DNA of 34,118 nt, from assembly GCA_019075925.1 (NCBI GenBank), contig JAGXAC010000017.1, forward strand, positions 1 to 34,118, read 5' to 3'. Both the position numbers and the translations under genes were made by a program. The notes beneath the pieces were generated by a model that ran no database searches, had not been told where the DNA came from, and was given only the letters and a program-made list of their open reading frames with translations. Numbering within the stretch: position 1 is the first letter of the stretch; each line of letters opens with the position of its first letter. This stretch comes from Hyphomicrobiales bacterium (GTDB lineage Bacteria > Pseudomonadota > Alphaproteobacteria > Rhizobiales > Xanthobacteraceae). Positions 16,462 through 24,678 of the stretch are shown here, one piece after another.

Positions 16462-17160
16462 TTAGCCGCTCCGCTGCGTCACGCCGATGCGCTCACGCGG
16501 TGTATTGCGCATGAAGCCGATCATGGTTCCGCTGAGCGTGCTGCCGGTCATGACGATCGCCGCTCCGGCTACCAGCAAGGCCACCAGAGTCAGCATCAGG
16601 CTATTGGTGCCGGCGATGGCGAGAATGCCAAGCACGATCACGGCTAGACCAGCCATGCCCTGAACGCCGGAGGAACCGGCGGCCACATCGGAGGCGACCT
16701 TACCGAGCATGGAGCCGCGGGTCTGGAACCGCGTTGCGATCGAACGCGACGTCAGAAGGTGCCATACCGCAGAGGAACTCACGACCAGCGCGCCGCCGAA
16801 GGCCACTGCCGCAACCGCCGTCAGCATCGACGGATGCACGCCGAGAAGGGCCAATACACCGAGCACGATGCCGGCCGCGCCGACGAGGAACAAGCCGGAA
16901 AGGCCCGCGCCGCCGGAACCGGCCGAAGCCTCCGCGCTGCTTTCGATCAGTGCGAACTCGCTCAACATGGCGCCGGCCTGGATGAGCAGCGCCGCGCCAA
17001 AAACAATCGTTGCGATCGAAAGGAGGATTTCGGCCTTCACGCCGGACAGTGCGATGATGGCGAGCACCATCGTGGCAATGCCGCCAAGTGCATCGACGAA
17101 GCCTCCATAGGCGGCAGACTCGCCGGCGACGCCAGTTTCGCTCGAATATGTCGTTGACAT
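16462..17160 (-). CDS. Polytopic membrane protein with three internal two-helix repeats, possibly HdeD/DUF308-like
   Basis: A 232-residue membrane protein of unknown function. It is built from three copies of a 40-residue hairpin at about 27-66, 94-133 and 171-210. Each begins with a matched segment (VLAIIALSG, VLGVLALLG, VLGILAIAG) and continues with a second helix rich in A/V/G (TIVFGAALLI, AVAFGGALVV, LLVAGAAIVM), giving six helices. This architecture recalls HdeD-type proteins with DUF308 repeats, but I cannot confirm homology by eye. The start is ATG at 17160 because AAGGGAG lies about eight bases upstream, in a CAACAACAACAA leader; the frame runs on to 17466 but that extension looks non-coding. 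It sits on the minus strand between yihA and argB. Confidence 0.8.
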   Translation of the reverse strand: MSTTYSSETGVAGESAAYGGFVDALGGIATMVLAIIALSGVKAEILLSIATIVFGAALLIQAGAMLSEFALIESSAEASAGSGGAGLSGLFLVGAAGIVLGVLALLGVHPSMLTAVAAVAFGGALVVSSSAVWHLLTSRSIATRFQTRGSMLGKVASDVAAGSSGVQGMAGLAVIVLGILAIAGTNSLMLTLVALLVAGAAIVMTGSTLSGTMIGFMRNTPRERIGVTQRSG

Positions 17161-17483
17161 GGGAATACTCCCTTTTGTTGTTGTTGTTCGTCGCCCATAT
17201 GTGCCGGTCGCTGAAGTCTCCGCCCCGCGACGCTTAGCGTCGGTTCCTTGCTTGCTTGTCAGCGAACGGCTTCCGTTCACGTAACGTTTGCATCGTCGTC
17301 CCGGTTCCTCGGAATTGCGCGACCTGTTTGATTTTGCAGCGGGTTTTCCGTTGCCGGGTTCCATCCTTCGCCGACGGCAACCACCCCGCTCGACCCCATG
17401 GCGGAAACGCTTTCGCCCGTGGGTTTTGCCCGCTAAAAGGCGACGTTCATTTCCGGCGAGCTTCACCGAGCGGGGCGGTCAAC
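17161..17483. other. Divergent intergenic region upstream of argB
   Basis: No gene is supported here. The region has a (TTG)4 run near 17172, two perfect short hairpins, CGACGC-TTA-GCGTCG at 17228-17242 and GAACGG-CTT-CCGTTC at 17264-17278, and a CTTGCTTGCTTG run between them. Both hairpins have 6-base stems and 3-base loops and are 21 bases apart. They could be operators or leader structures for argB or the divergent membrane-protein gene. I see no convincing -35/-10 pair. Confidence 0.4.
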
Positions 17484-18368
17484 ATGAGCATTTCCGAACA
17501 CGACATTGCCCGCGTCCTTTCCGAGGCGCTGCCCTACATGCAGCGCTACGACGAGGAAACAATTGTCATCAAATATGGCGGCCACGCCATGGGCGATGAG
17601 CGTTTGGCGCGCGAATTCGCCCGCGACATCGTGCTGCTGGAGCAAACAGCGATCAATCCGATTGTGGTGCATGGCGGCGGTCCGCAAATCGAGGCCATGC
17701 TCAAGAAGCTCGGCGTGCAGTCGCAGTATGCCGCAGGGTTGCGGATTACCGACGAGAAGACGCTGGAAGTCGTCGAGATGGTGCTGGCCGGTTCGATCAA
17801 CAAGCAGATGGTCGGTTACATCAACGAAGCAGGCGGTAAAGCGATCGGGTTATGCGGCAAGGACGGCAACATGGTTGTTGCGCGGAAACTCACGCGCACC
17901 GTGGTCGACCCCGGCTCACACATTGAAAAGGTCGTCGATCTGGGATTTGTCGGCGAGCCTGACAAGGTCGACGTCACCGTGCTCAATCAAATTCTCGGGC
18001 GTGAGCTGATTCCGGTGTTGGCTCCTGTCGCTGCCGCCGCCGACGGCGGCACTTTCAACGTCAATGCCGATACTTTCGCCGGCGCCGTTGCGGGAGCGCT
18101 TAAGGCCAAACGCTTGTTGCTCCTGACCGACGTTCCCGGCGTGCTCGACAAGTCCAAACAGCTGATCAAGCAACTCTCCGCCGACGATGCACGCCGCCTG
18201 ATTGCTGATGGCACGATCTCCGGCGGTATGATCCCCAAGGTAGAGACCTGCATCGACGCGCTGGACCGCGGCGTGGAAGGTGTCGTCATCCTCGATGGCA
18301 AGGTGCCGCACGCGGTGTTGTTGGAGCTGTTCACCGAACTGGGCGCCGGCACGCTCATTCACAACTGA
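17484..18368 (+). CDS. argB: Acetylglutamate kinase
   Basis: A 294-residue cytoplasmic kinase that phosphorylates N-acetyl-L-glutamate, the second step of arginine synthesis. It shows the amino-acid-kinase fold: [11 protein letters not shown] for phosphate binding, [32 protein letters not shown] for the substrate site, [29 protein letters not shown], and [16 protein letters not shown]. Start: ATG at 17484 gives the standard [20 protein letters not shown] beginning, which may include the N-terminal helix seen in arginine-inhibited enzymes. The ribosome site (GGGGCGG) is only fair. In frame the sequence stays open to 17256, but that part is unlike ArgB. No other arg gene is in the window. Confidence 0.97.
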   Translation: MSISEHDIARVLSEALPYMQRYDEETIVIKYGGHAMGDERLAREFARDIVLLEQTAINPIVVHGGGPQIEAMLKKLGVQSQYAAGLRITDEKTLEVVEMVLAGSINKQMVGYINEAGGKAIGLCGKDGNMVVARKLTRTVVDPGSHIEKVVDLGFVGEPDKVDVTVLNQILGRELIPVLAPVAAAADGGTFNVNADTFAGAVAGALKAKRLLLLTDVPGVLDKSKQLIKQLSADDARRLIADGTISGGMIPKVETCIDALDRGVEGVVILDGKVPHAVLLELFTELGAGTLIHN

Positions 18369-18568
18369 TCCATTCATTTGCCGTTAACCGCGCGTGCGGC
18401 GCCGGGACAACGCGGCCTTTACCAGTGGCCGCGTAACGTCTGCGCTTTCGATCGACCTTGGTCCGGCCAATTGAGATCGGATCGGGATCAAGATTGTTCG
18501 TTGGCGCACGATCTTTTCGGAAACCGGCGGCCGCCTTTTCCGGATCATGCTCCAGGGAAGAGGCGCAC

Positions 18569-19591
18569 TTGGATTTTTCGGCGGGCATCGCGTACTTCCT
18601 GAGCCGGCTGAACCTGGCGTTTCTGGCGCCGGGATCGCACATTTCGCTGTTCTCGCTGGCAAGCGCGCTGGCGATCGCGCTTCTCGTGCTTGCGTTTAGG
18701 CGTCACCAGCGTGGACGCCGCATCCGGCTTCGCGTTTTGCTGCGCGGCTTGTTTCCACGACGCATCGTCGCCAGCCCTTCGAGTCGCGCCGACGTCGGAT
18801 ATTTTTATTTCAATCTGTTCGTATTCGGGATCGTCTTCGGCTGGGCGCTGCTTTCCTATGCGACCCTGAGCCAGAGCTTGGTCGGCATGTTGACCGCGAC
18901 GTTTGGCCCGATGCCACCGGCGCCGCTGCCCGGATTTGTCGCTCGCGGCATCATCACGGTGATGGCGTTTCTTGCCTATGAACTTGGGTATTGGCTCAAC
19001 CACTATCTGTCGCACCGGATTCCGTTTCTGTGGGAATTTCACAAGGTCCACCACTCGGCGACGGTGCTGACGCCGCTGACGAACTTTCGCGTGCACCCGG
19101 TCTACATGTGCATTTTTCTGAACATCCTGGCCGTTTCGATCGGGCTTGCCACCGGCATCGGCCGTTACCTGCTCGGCCGGCCGGCGTTGCCATACGGACT
19201 GTCCGATACCAATCTCATTCTCGTCCTCTTCATCTACGTCTACGTTCATTTGCAGCATTCGGAATTATGGATCGCGTTCACCGGATGGCTCGGCCGCTTG
19301 TTCATGAGCCCGGCGCATCATCAGATTCATCATTCGCGCAATCCGGCGCATTTCAACAAGAACATGGGAAGCTGCCTGGCGTTGTGGGATTGGATGTTCG
19401 GTACGCTTTACATCCCCTCGCAGGAGCCGGAAAAACTTGAATTCGGCGTCGAGCCGGATCGTGAGCAGGCGCACACCATAAGGGGTGAGCTGATTGCTCC
19501 CTTCATTCGCGGTGCGGCGATATTGAAGGAATCGTTCGAGCGGCGCGCTCGGCCGGTTCCGCTTCCCGCTTCCGAACACGAGCGGGCTTAA
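18569..19591 (+). CDS. Sterol desaturase / fatty acid hydroxylase family membrane protein
   Basis: A 340-residue di-iron membrane enzyme of the fatty acid hydroxylase superfamily. The His clusters are complete: HYLSH, HKVHH in EFHKVHHSATVLTPLTNFR, HLQH and HHQIHHS, set among about five membrane helices. Such enzymes hydroxylate or desaturate sterols, carotenoids or lipid chains; the substrate is unknown, though hopanoid or ornithine-lipid modification is conceivable in this order. The start is TTG at 18569 (DFSAGIAYFL), preferred because GGAAGAGG lies six bases upstream; TTG at 18458 would add 37 residues that look non-coding. Followed by the EamA transporter 66 bases on. Confidence 0.9.
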   Translation: MDFSAGIAYFLSRLNLAFLAPGSHISLFSLASALAIALLVLAFRRHQRGRRIRLRVLLRGLFPRRIVASPSSRADVGYFYFNLFVFGIVFGWALLSYATLSQSLVGMLTATFGPMPPAPLPGFVARGIITVMAFLAYELGYWLNHYLSHRIPFLWEFHKVHHSATVLTPLTNFRVHPVYMCIFLNILAVSIGLATGIGRYLLGRPALPYGLSDTNLILVLFIYVYVHLQHSELWIAFTGWLGRLFMSPAHHQIHHSRNPAHFNKNMGSCLALWDWMFGTLYIPSQEPEKLEFGVEPDREQAHTIRGELIAPFIRGAAILKESFERRARPVPLPASEHERA

Positions 19592-19657
19592 GCTCGACGG
19601 GTTGTGTGATGCCCGGGACCCGCGTATGCCTCAGGCTGCAACAGTGCCGGGCTTACG

Positions 19658-20515
19658 TTGAAATTCAGCTTCGTCGTTTCCTCCGCACCCGGCATCGCCG
19701 CGGCGATCGCGCTCGCCATTTCCGACGTGCTCGCCAAAATCATAATCGAGGCGCATTGCGGCGTGCTTACCATGCTGTCGTTCCGCAGCGTGATAGGTTT
19801 CGTCTTCTTGACCGTGTGGCTGCGGCTTGGACCGCGGGCGCCGACCAATGCGCGTATTCGTTGGGTGTCGCTGGGCGTCGGCGTGGTCTTCGCCGCACTG
19901 ACTTTCTGCCTTTTCAAGGCGATCGAGGCCAATGACGTAGCGACGGCGATCCTGACCTATTTCGTCTACCCGCTGCTGACCGGGCTTGTCGCTTCGGCGA
20001 GCGGCCTCGAGCGTTTGAGCTGGCGCGGCGTCGTCTGCGCTCTGATTGCGTTCCTCGGCCTTGCGGTCATGATCGGCGCGCATCCGGCCGGCCTGGCCCT
20101 GGCCGGTATCGCATATGCGCTCGGCGCAGCGGGCTGCCGTACTGCGGTGCTGATCGCCAGCCGCGCGTTCCTCGCCGATGCCGACGCGCGGCTCACCACT
20201 TGGTATTCGGTTATCGCGCAGCTTGTGATCTTCGTTGCGGTTTCGGCGGCGACGCGGACATGGAATCCGCCGCAAACCGCCGGTGGTTGGGTGGCTCTGG
20301 TGGCGATGAGCCTCGCGACGACGGCCGCTATCCTCCTCATGTTCGTATCGACAATCCGCATTGGCCCGTTTCGCACCGCACTAATCATGAATCTTGAGCC
20401 TTTTACGGCGATGGTGCTCAGCGCGCTGATGCTTGGCGAGAGCGTCACCCTCCTGGAGGCAGCCGGCAGCGCCGTCATGTTGGCCGCGTTGCTGGCGTTT
20501 CAGCTCTGGAAATGA
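19658..20515 (+). CDS. EamA-family (DMT superfamily) transporter
   Basis: A 285-residue inner-membrane protein with about ten hydrophobic helices arranged as two EamA repeats. The first repeat contains RSVIGFVFLTVWLRLG and FKAIEANDVATAILTYFVYP, and the second ends in LIMNLEPFTAMVLSALMLGE, the typical helix-9 pattern with the conserved Glu-Pro. These carriers export amino acids or other metabolites; none can be named here. The only start in frame near the expected beginning is TTG at 19658 (KFSFVVSSAPGIAAAIA). It may be co-transcribed with the hydroxylase gene in front. Confidence 0.88.
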   Translation: MKFSFVVSSAPGIAAAIALAISDVLAKIIIEAHCGVLTMLSFRSVIGFVFLTVWLRLGPRAPTNARIRWVSLGVGVVFAALTFCLFKAIEANDVATAILTYFVYPLLTGLVASASGLERLSWRGVVCALIAFLGLAVMIGAHPAGLALAGIAYALGAAGCRTAVLIASRAFLADADARLTTWYSVIAQLVIFVAVSAATRTWNPPQTAGGWVALVAMSLATTAAILLMFVSTIRIGPFRTALIMNLEPFTAMVLSALMLGESVTLLEAAGSAVMLAALLAFQLWK

Positions 20516-20595
20516 ACGTATCCGGGCTCGGGTCCGGCGTGGCTGCGACTACTAGCCATGCATATTTCATCGACCGCGTCACAAACTCGGCTAAC

Positions 20596-20626
20596 TTGAC
20601 TCCGATGCTTTGGTTCTTCGTAACAT
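20596..20626 (+). promoter_or_regulatory. Possible promoter of the 77-residue protein gene
   Basis: TTGACT at 20596-20601 and TAACAT at 20621-20626 are 19 bases apart, a long spacing. It would give a leader of roughly 25 bases before the ATG at 20659. Weak on its own. Confidence 0.25.
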
Positions 20627-20658
20627 TCCTGTCCGTGGCATTTCGATGAGGATCGGCT

Positions 20659-20892
20659 ATGCGCGGTTTCCAAGCTTCCTCGTTCGATCCGCAGACTCTG
20701 ATCATCCTGGAGACCGTCTTTGACGAGGCGTGGCTTACGCTCAAGGCGGAAGGTAACCAGACGGTGCGCCCGGACGAGTTGGCGCGCTCGCTGCTCCGCC
20801 TCGCGATGGAGGGTGAACGCGACCCGGCGCGCCTGCACGATGGCGCCCTTAAAGGCCTCGTTCCGGCGGCCGGTTGGCGCGCCGGAGGCTAA
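20659..20892 (+). CDS. Small soluble protein of unknown function
   Basis: A 77-residue protein that I do not recognise by name. It reads as a compact helical protein (FDPQTLIILETVFDEAWLTL, then VRPDELARSLLRLAMEGERD). It has no signal peptide, membrane helix, cysteine pair or known DNA-binding motif. ATG at 20659 has GAGGAT eight bases or so upstream, and a possible promoter lies just before. The regular, amphipathic amino-acid pattern and ribosome site support a real gene. It is transcribed toward the HAD phosphatase gene. Confidence 0.7.
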   Translation: MRGFQASSFDPQTLIILETVFDEAWLTLKAEGNQTVRPDELARSLLRLAMEGERDPARLHDGALKGLVPAAGWRAGG

Positions 20893-20927
20893 GCATTGCG
20901 GCTTCGTCTCCGGTCGCCGGGCGATGG

Positions 20928-21038
20928 TCAGGAATGCGAAATCAGGAGCGCGATGCCGGCAATCACCGCCGCGGCAAGCGTGCCGATGAGCGCCCCCTGC
21001 AGCAAAGCGACCGCTTTACGCAATTTCCTTCGCGTCAT
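20928..21038 (-). CDS. Candidate 36-residue single-pass membrane protein
   Basis: On the minus strand an ATG at 21038 opens a 36-residue frame with a basic start (MTRRKLRKAV) and one long hydrophobic helix (LIGTLAAAVIAGIALLI) before a short tail and TGA. The layout, positive residues then a membrane helix, is that of many bacterial small membrane proteins. GGGAG lies upstream, though only two bases from the ATG, which is too close to be ideal. Nothing else explains this stretch between two plus-strand genes. Confidence 0.4.
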   Translation of the reverse strand: MTRRKLRKAVALLQGALIGTLAAAVIAGIALLISHS

Positions 21039-21126
21039 TGCTCCCGGCGCGTCACTTGCTAAAACTGATTCGGGCGAAACGGCATAGGCTCTTCGCCGGC
21101 AAGTGTGGCAACAACGAGTCGCCCGA

Positions 21127-21843
21127 ATGCTTTCTCATTCTGCCCGTGGTTTTGACGCGGTCGACGCTTGGGTTTTCGATCTCGACAACACGCTTTATCC
21201 GCATCATCTCAATTTGTGGGAACAGGTTGATGTCCGCATCCGGGACTACATCGCAAGCTTTCTCAGCGTCACCCATGAGGAGGCCTTCCGGCTGCAAAAG
21301 GATTACTACCGGCGTTACGGCACCAGCCTGCGCGGATTGATGGAGGAGCACGGCCTCGATCCCGACGAATTCCTGGAAATCGTGCATCAGATCGATTACT
21401 CGCCACTCACGCCGGATCCGGCGCTTGGCGCGGCGATTGCCGCGCTGCCCGGCCGCAAGCTCATCCTCACCAACGGCACGCGCCGGCACGCCGAAACGGT
21501 GATGCGCAGGCTTGAGATCGAGGAACCTTTCGAAGATGTGTTCGATATCGCCGCAGCCGAACTTGAGCCGAAGCCGCGGCCGCAGGTGTATGACCGTTTC
21601 CTCGCCCGCCATAAGATCGACCCGGCGAAGGCCGCGATTTTTGAGGATCTGGCGCGCAACCTCGAAGTGCCGCATGCGCTTGGCATGACAACCGTCTTGA
21701 TCGTGCCAACCGGCACTCGCGAGGTCTTTCGGGAGGAATGGGAGCTTGCCGGACGCGACGCGCCGCATGTCGACCACGTCACCGACGATCTGGCCGGTTT
21801 TTTACGGGGCATCGCCGGTGCGCGAGCAATCGCTCAGAGGTAG
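21127..21843 (+). CDS. HAD-family pyrimidine 5'-nucleotidase-like phosphatase
   Basis: A 238-residue haloacid-dehalogenase phosphatase of the pyrimidine 5'-nucleotidase (SDT1-like) type. Motif I is WVFDLDNTLYPH with nucleophile D18 and D20, motif II is LILTNGTRRH, motif III includes KPRPQVYDRF, and motif IV is AIFEDLARNLEVPHALGMT. The cap is the helical C1 type. Such enzymes dephosphorylate pyrimidine nucleotides or related small phosphates. The start at 21127 gives MLSHSARGFD; GTG at 21103 is possible but adds residues without support. Its last ten bases overlap the convergent small membrane protein gene. Confidence 0.9.
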   Translation: MLSHSARGFDAVDAWVFDLDNTLYPHHLNLWEQVDVRIRDYIASFLSVTHEEAFRLQKDYYRRYGTSLRGLMEEHGLDPDEFLEIVHQIDYSPLTPDPALGAAIAALPGRKLILTNGTRRHAETVMRRLEIEEPFEDVFDIAAAELEPKPRPQVYDRFLARHKIDPAKAAIFEDLARNLEVPHALGMTTVLIVPTGTREVFREEWELAGRDAPHVDHVTDDLAGFLRGIAGARAIAQR

Positions 21844-22055
21844 CCGGCCAATCCTCCAATATGCCACGCCAACGGAATAAGCAGCACAAGAGCGAGGCCG
21901 GAGCCTTTGCGATAAACCGCCTGTGTCCGGTTTTCACCGTGGAGCAGGCTGAGAGTGCCGTAAATGATCGCGTAAACCAATACCCAGAAGGCGAGAGTGT
22001 AGTCCGACAGCCAATAAAACACGCCGCCGCCGAGCCCGATAGCCATCGTGATCAT
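21834..22055 (-). CDS. Small two-helix membrane protein of unknown function
   Basis: A 73-residue protein with two hydrophobic helices, VFYWLSDYTLAFWVLVYAII at about 12-31 and GLALVLLIPLAWHIGGLA near the end, joined by a polar loop containing HGENRTQAVYRKG. This is a typical small inner-membrane protein, but I do not recognise the family. ATG at 22055 is preceded by AAGGGGAAGC, a good ribosome site. It is divergent from dapD, and its 3' end overlaps the HAD phosphatase gene by ten bases, so the two mRNAs would be complementary at their ends. Confidence 0.72.
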   Translation of the reverse strand: MITMAIGLGGGVFYWLSDYTLAFWVLVYAIIYGTLSLLHGENRTQAVYRKGSGLALVLLIPLAWHIGGLAGYL

Positions 22056-22137
22056 TGCTTCCCCTTGCGGTCGCCGTAGCCAACAATGTGCTTAGGCAAA
22101 AAAGGTTCCGACTTTCGCCGGGCCGTCGGCCATCCGC

Positions 22138-22166
22138 TTGACATCGGCATGGCACGCTCCGACAAA
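22138..22166 (+). promoter_or_regulatory. Possible dapD promoter
   Basis: TTGACA, a perfect -35, lies at 22138-22143 and is followed after 17 bases by GACAAA at 22161-22166, a poor -10 with three matches. Transcription would start near 22173, leaving about 18 bases before the dapD ATG, which is short because it would include little beyond the ribosome site. Confidence 0.35.
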
Positions 22167-22190
22167 CCGCGACAGCAAGGGGACCTTTTT

Positions 22191-23057
22191 ATGTCGGCTG
22201 CAGAACTCGTTACCCGCGACAAATCTCTCGCCGAGAGCATCGATGCCGCCTTCGAACGGCGCGAAGAGGTTGGACCGGCGACCAAAGGCCCGGTGCGTGA
22301 CGCCGTCGAAGCCGCGCTCGATCTGCTCGATCGCGGCGCGGCCCGCGTCGCGGAAAAGGCCGCGGACGGGACCTGGCGGGTCAATCAGTGGCTCAAAAAG
22401 GCAGTGCTGCTGTCGTTCCGCCTAAACGATATGAGCGTCATTTCCGGCGGCCCCGGTCGCGCCGGATGGTGGGACAAGGTCCCATCAAAATTCGACGGCT
22501 GGGACGACACGCAGTTTCGCGCCGCAGGCTTTCGCGCAGTGCCCGGCTGCGTCGTGCGCCGGTCCGCCTACATTGCGCCGGGCGTGGTACTGATGCCGTC
22601 CTTCGTCAATCTCGGCGCCTATGTCGATCGCGGCACCATGGTCGATACCTGGGCGACGGTCGGCTCGTGTGCGCAGATCGGAAAGAACTGTCACATTTCC
22701 GGCGGCGCCGGCATCGGCGGGGTGCTGGAGCCCCTGCAGGCGGGACCGGTCATCGTCGAAGACAATTGCTTCATCGGCGCACGTTCGGAAGTCGCCGAAG
22801 GCGTGATCGTGCGCGAAGGTGCGGTGTTGTCGATGGGTGTATTCATCGGTGCGTCGACTAAGATCGTCGACCGCGACAGCGGCGAAGTTGTTCAAGGCGA
22901 GGTGCCGCCCTATGCGGTGGTCGTCCCGGGCAGCCTGCCGGGCAAGCCGCTCGCCGGCGGCAAGCCTGGTCCGAATCTGGCTTGCGCCGTCATCGTCAAG
23001 CGGGTCGACGAAAAGACTCGTGCCAAGACCAGCATCAACGAATTGTTGCGGGATTGA
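22191..23057 (+). CDS. dapD: 2,3,4,5-tetrahydropyridine-2,6-dicarboxylate N-succinyltransferase
   Basis: A 288-residue enzyme of the succinylase branch of lysine and meso-diaminopimelate synthesis; it transfers succinate from succinyl-CoA to tetrahydrodipicolinate. After a helical N-terminal domain (to about 100) comes a left-handed beta-helix of hexapeptide repeats: [38 protein letters not shown], and [20 protein letters not shown]. The motif [14 protein letters not shown] is diagnostic. ATG at 22191 has AAGGGGACC seven bases upstream. It heads a dapD-DUF805-dapE unit. Confidence 0.98.
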   Translation: MSAAELVTRDKSLAESIDAAFERREEVGPATKGPVRDAVEAALDLLDRGAARVAEKAADGTWRVNQWLKKAVLLSFRLNDMSVISGGPGRAGWWDKVPSKFDGWDDTQFRAAGFRAVPGCVVRRSAYIAPGVVLMPSFVNLGAYVDRGTMVDTWATVGSCAQIGKNCHISGGAGIGGVLEPLQAGPVIVEDNCFIGARSEVAEGVIVREGAVLSMGVFIGASTKIVDRDSGEVVQGEVPPYAVVVPGSLPGKPLAGGKPGPNLACAVIVKRVDEKTRAKTSINELLRD

Positions 23058-23074
23058 GTCATCGCGTTGCGCCG

Positions 23075-23506
23075 ATGGATTGGGCCTACCTTCTCAATGA
23101 ATTTCACGGCCGCATCGGCCGCCGGACATTCTGGATCGCCATGGGCGCGGTCTACATTCTCAATGTGCTGGCCTGCCTGCTGGCCGGTCAGATTCAAGGC
23201 GACCGGTTGAGCGCGATCGTCGATCTTGCCTTCACCTATCCGGAGTTCGCGATAACGCTTAAACGCGCGCATGACCGCATGCTTCCGGTGTGGCTGCTGA
23301 TCGTTTTTTTTACGGCCAATGCGGTATTCGATTTTCTCGACGTGTTGGGTTTGCCGATCGCGGTCGACGATTCGAGCAACGTGCTTGCGCTCGCCACCAT
23401 GATCCCATTTGCGGTTTTCGGGGTCGCGCTGCTGGTCGAACTTGGCTTTCGCCGCGGCACCGTCGGTCCGAATAAATACGGCCCCGATCCGTTGGCGAGG
23501 ACGTAA
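23075..23506 (+). CDS. DUF805 family membrane protein
   Basis: A 143-residue inner-membrane protein with the DUF805 opening FHGRIGRRTFWIAM and about four helices (VYILNVLACLLAG, VWLLIVFFTANAVFDFL, MIPFAVFGVALLVELGF), an internal ITLKRAHDR signature in place of the family's KRLHD, and the tail GTVGPNKYGPDP that closes many members. The function of DUF805 proteins is unknown. It begins 17 bases after dapD and ends six bases before dapE, so it is almost certainly in their transcript; its ribosome site is weak and it may depend on translation of dapD. Confidence 0.9.
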   Translation: MDWAYLLNEFHGRIGRRTFWIAMGAVYILNVLACLLAGQIQGDRLSAIVDLAFTYPEFAITLKRAHDRMLPVWLLIVFFTANAVFDFLDVLGLPIAVDDSSNVLALATMIPFAVFGVALLVELGFRRGTVGPNKYGPDPLART

Positions 23507-23512
23507 ACGACG

Positions 23513-24670
23513 ATGACCGCCGATCCCGTCGCCATCGCCCGCGATCTGATCCGCTGCCGCTCGATCACACCGGCGGAAGGCGGCGCGCTCGCCTACTTGC
23601 AGGACGTTTTTGCGAAGGCGGGTTTTAGCGTGCAGCGCGCGAGTTTTGCCGAGCCCGGCACTGCGCCGGTCGACAATCTTTACGCCCGCATCGGCGAGCG
23701 GAAGCCCAATCTCGTCTTCGCCGGCCACACCGACGTGGTGCCGCCCGGCGACGAAGCGGCCTGGCATCATGCGCCGTTCGCCGGTGAGGTTGCCGGCGGC
23801 AGGCTCTACGGCCGCGGCGCGGTCGACATGAAGGGCGGTATCGCCTGCTTCGCCGCCGCCGCGCTCGATTATCTCGCCGCCAATGGCGGTCATCCGAACA
23901 ATGGTTCGCTCTCGCTCCTTATCACCGGCGACGAGGAAGGCGTCGCCGTCAACGGCACCATCAAGCTTCTGCAATGGGCGGCGGAGCGCGGGGAGGTTTT
24001 CGATCATTGTATTCTCGGCGAGCCGAGCAACGTCGAGGTCGTCGGCGATACCATCAAGGCCGGCCGTCGCGGCTCGCTCAACGGCACGCTTGTGGTGCTG
24101 GGCCGGCAGGGTCACGTCGCCTATCCCGAGCGCGCCGATAATCCGATTGCCGGCCTCATCGCGCTGATCGCCGCGCTACAGGCGCCGCTCGACCAGGGCA
24201 GCGAGCACTTCGATCCCTCGCGCCTTGAATTCACGTCGGTCGATGTCGGCAACGAGACCGTCAACCTCATCCCCGGCGAGGCGCGCGCACGTTTCAACAT
24301 CCGCTACAACGACCGCCACACCCCGGCCGCGCTGAAGGCGCTGGTCGAGCAGCGAGCGCGGGACGCCGCCGCCGGCCGCGTGCAGCATCGCATCGATTGG
24401 CAGAAGTCGAACGCCGGGGTGTTCGCGACCAAGCCGGGCGCCTTCACCGAGCTTGCGGTTGCCGCCATCGCCGACGTCACGGGCAGAAAGCCGAAGCTCT
24501 CGACTTCCGGCGGCACCTCGGATGCGCGCTTTATCAAGGATTATTGCCCGGTGCTGGAATTCGGCCTGGTCGGGCAGACCATGCATCAGGTCGACGAATG
24601 CGTTCCGGTTGCCGATCTCGTCACGCTGACGGCGATCTATCGGCGCATCATCGAGAAGTATTTCGGTTAA
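23513..24670 (+). CDS. dapE: Succinyl-diaminopimelate desuccinylase
   Basis: A 385-residue zinc aminoacylase of the M20 family that removes succinate from N-succinyl-LL-diaminopimelate. The metal site is complete: H72 in [11 protein letters not shown]105 in [11 protein letters not shown]141-E142 in TGDEEG, E170 in ILGEPS and H358 in [17 protein letters not shown] near 332-341 is a DapE-specific motif. Length is the family norm. ATG at 23513 lies six bases after the DUF805 gene. With dapD it supplies two of the steps toward meso-diaminopimelate and lysine. It converges on truA, with a repeat element in between. Confidence 0.98.
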   Translation: MTADPVAIARDLIRCRSITPAEGGALAYLQDVFAKAGFSVQRASFAEPGTAPVDNLYARIGERKPNLVFAGHTDVVPPGDEAAWHHAPFAGEVAGGRLYGRGAVDMKGGIACFAAAALDYLAANGGHPNNGSLSLLITGDEEGVAVNGTIKLLQWAAERGEVFDHCILGEPSNVEVVGDTIKAGRRGSLNGTLVVLGRQGHVAYPERADNPIAGLIALIAALQAPLDQGSEHFDPSRLEFTSVDVGNETVNLIPGEARARFNIRYNDRHTPAALKALVEQRARDAAAGRVQHRIDWQKSNAGVFATKPGAFTELAVAAIADVTGRKPKLSTSGGTSDARFIKDYCPVLEFGLVGQTMHQVDECVPVADLVTLTAIYRRIIEKYFG

Positions 24671-24678
24671 GTGCTCCG

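Noticed and set aside
17161-17466. N-terminal extension of the triple-repeat membrane protein
   Set aside because: Frame is open, but the added residues are basic and low in complexity, and the ribosome site lies directly before the ATG at 17160.
22910-24115. 401-residue open frame antisense to the dapD end, DUF805 and dapE
   Set aside because: It crosses three well-supported genes and shows no family motif.
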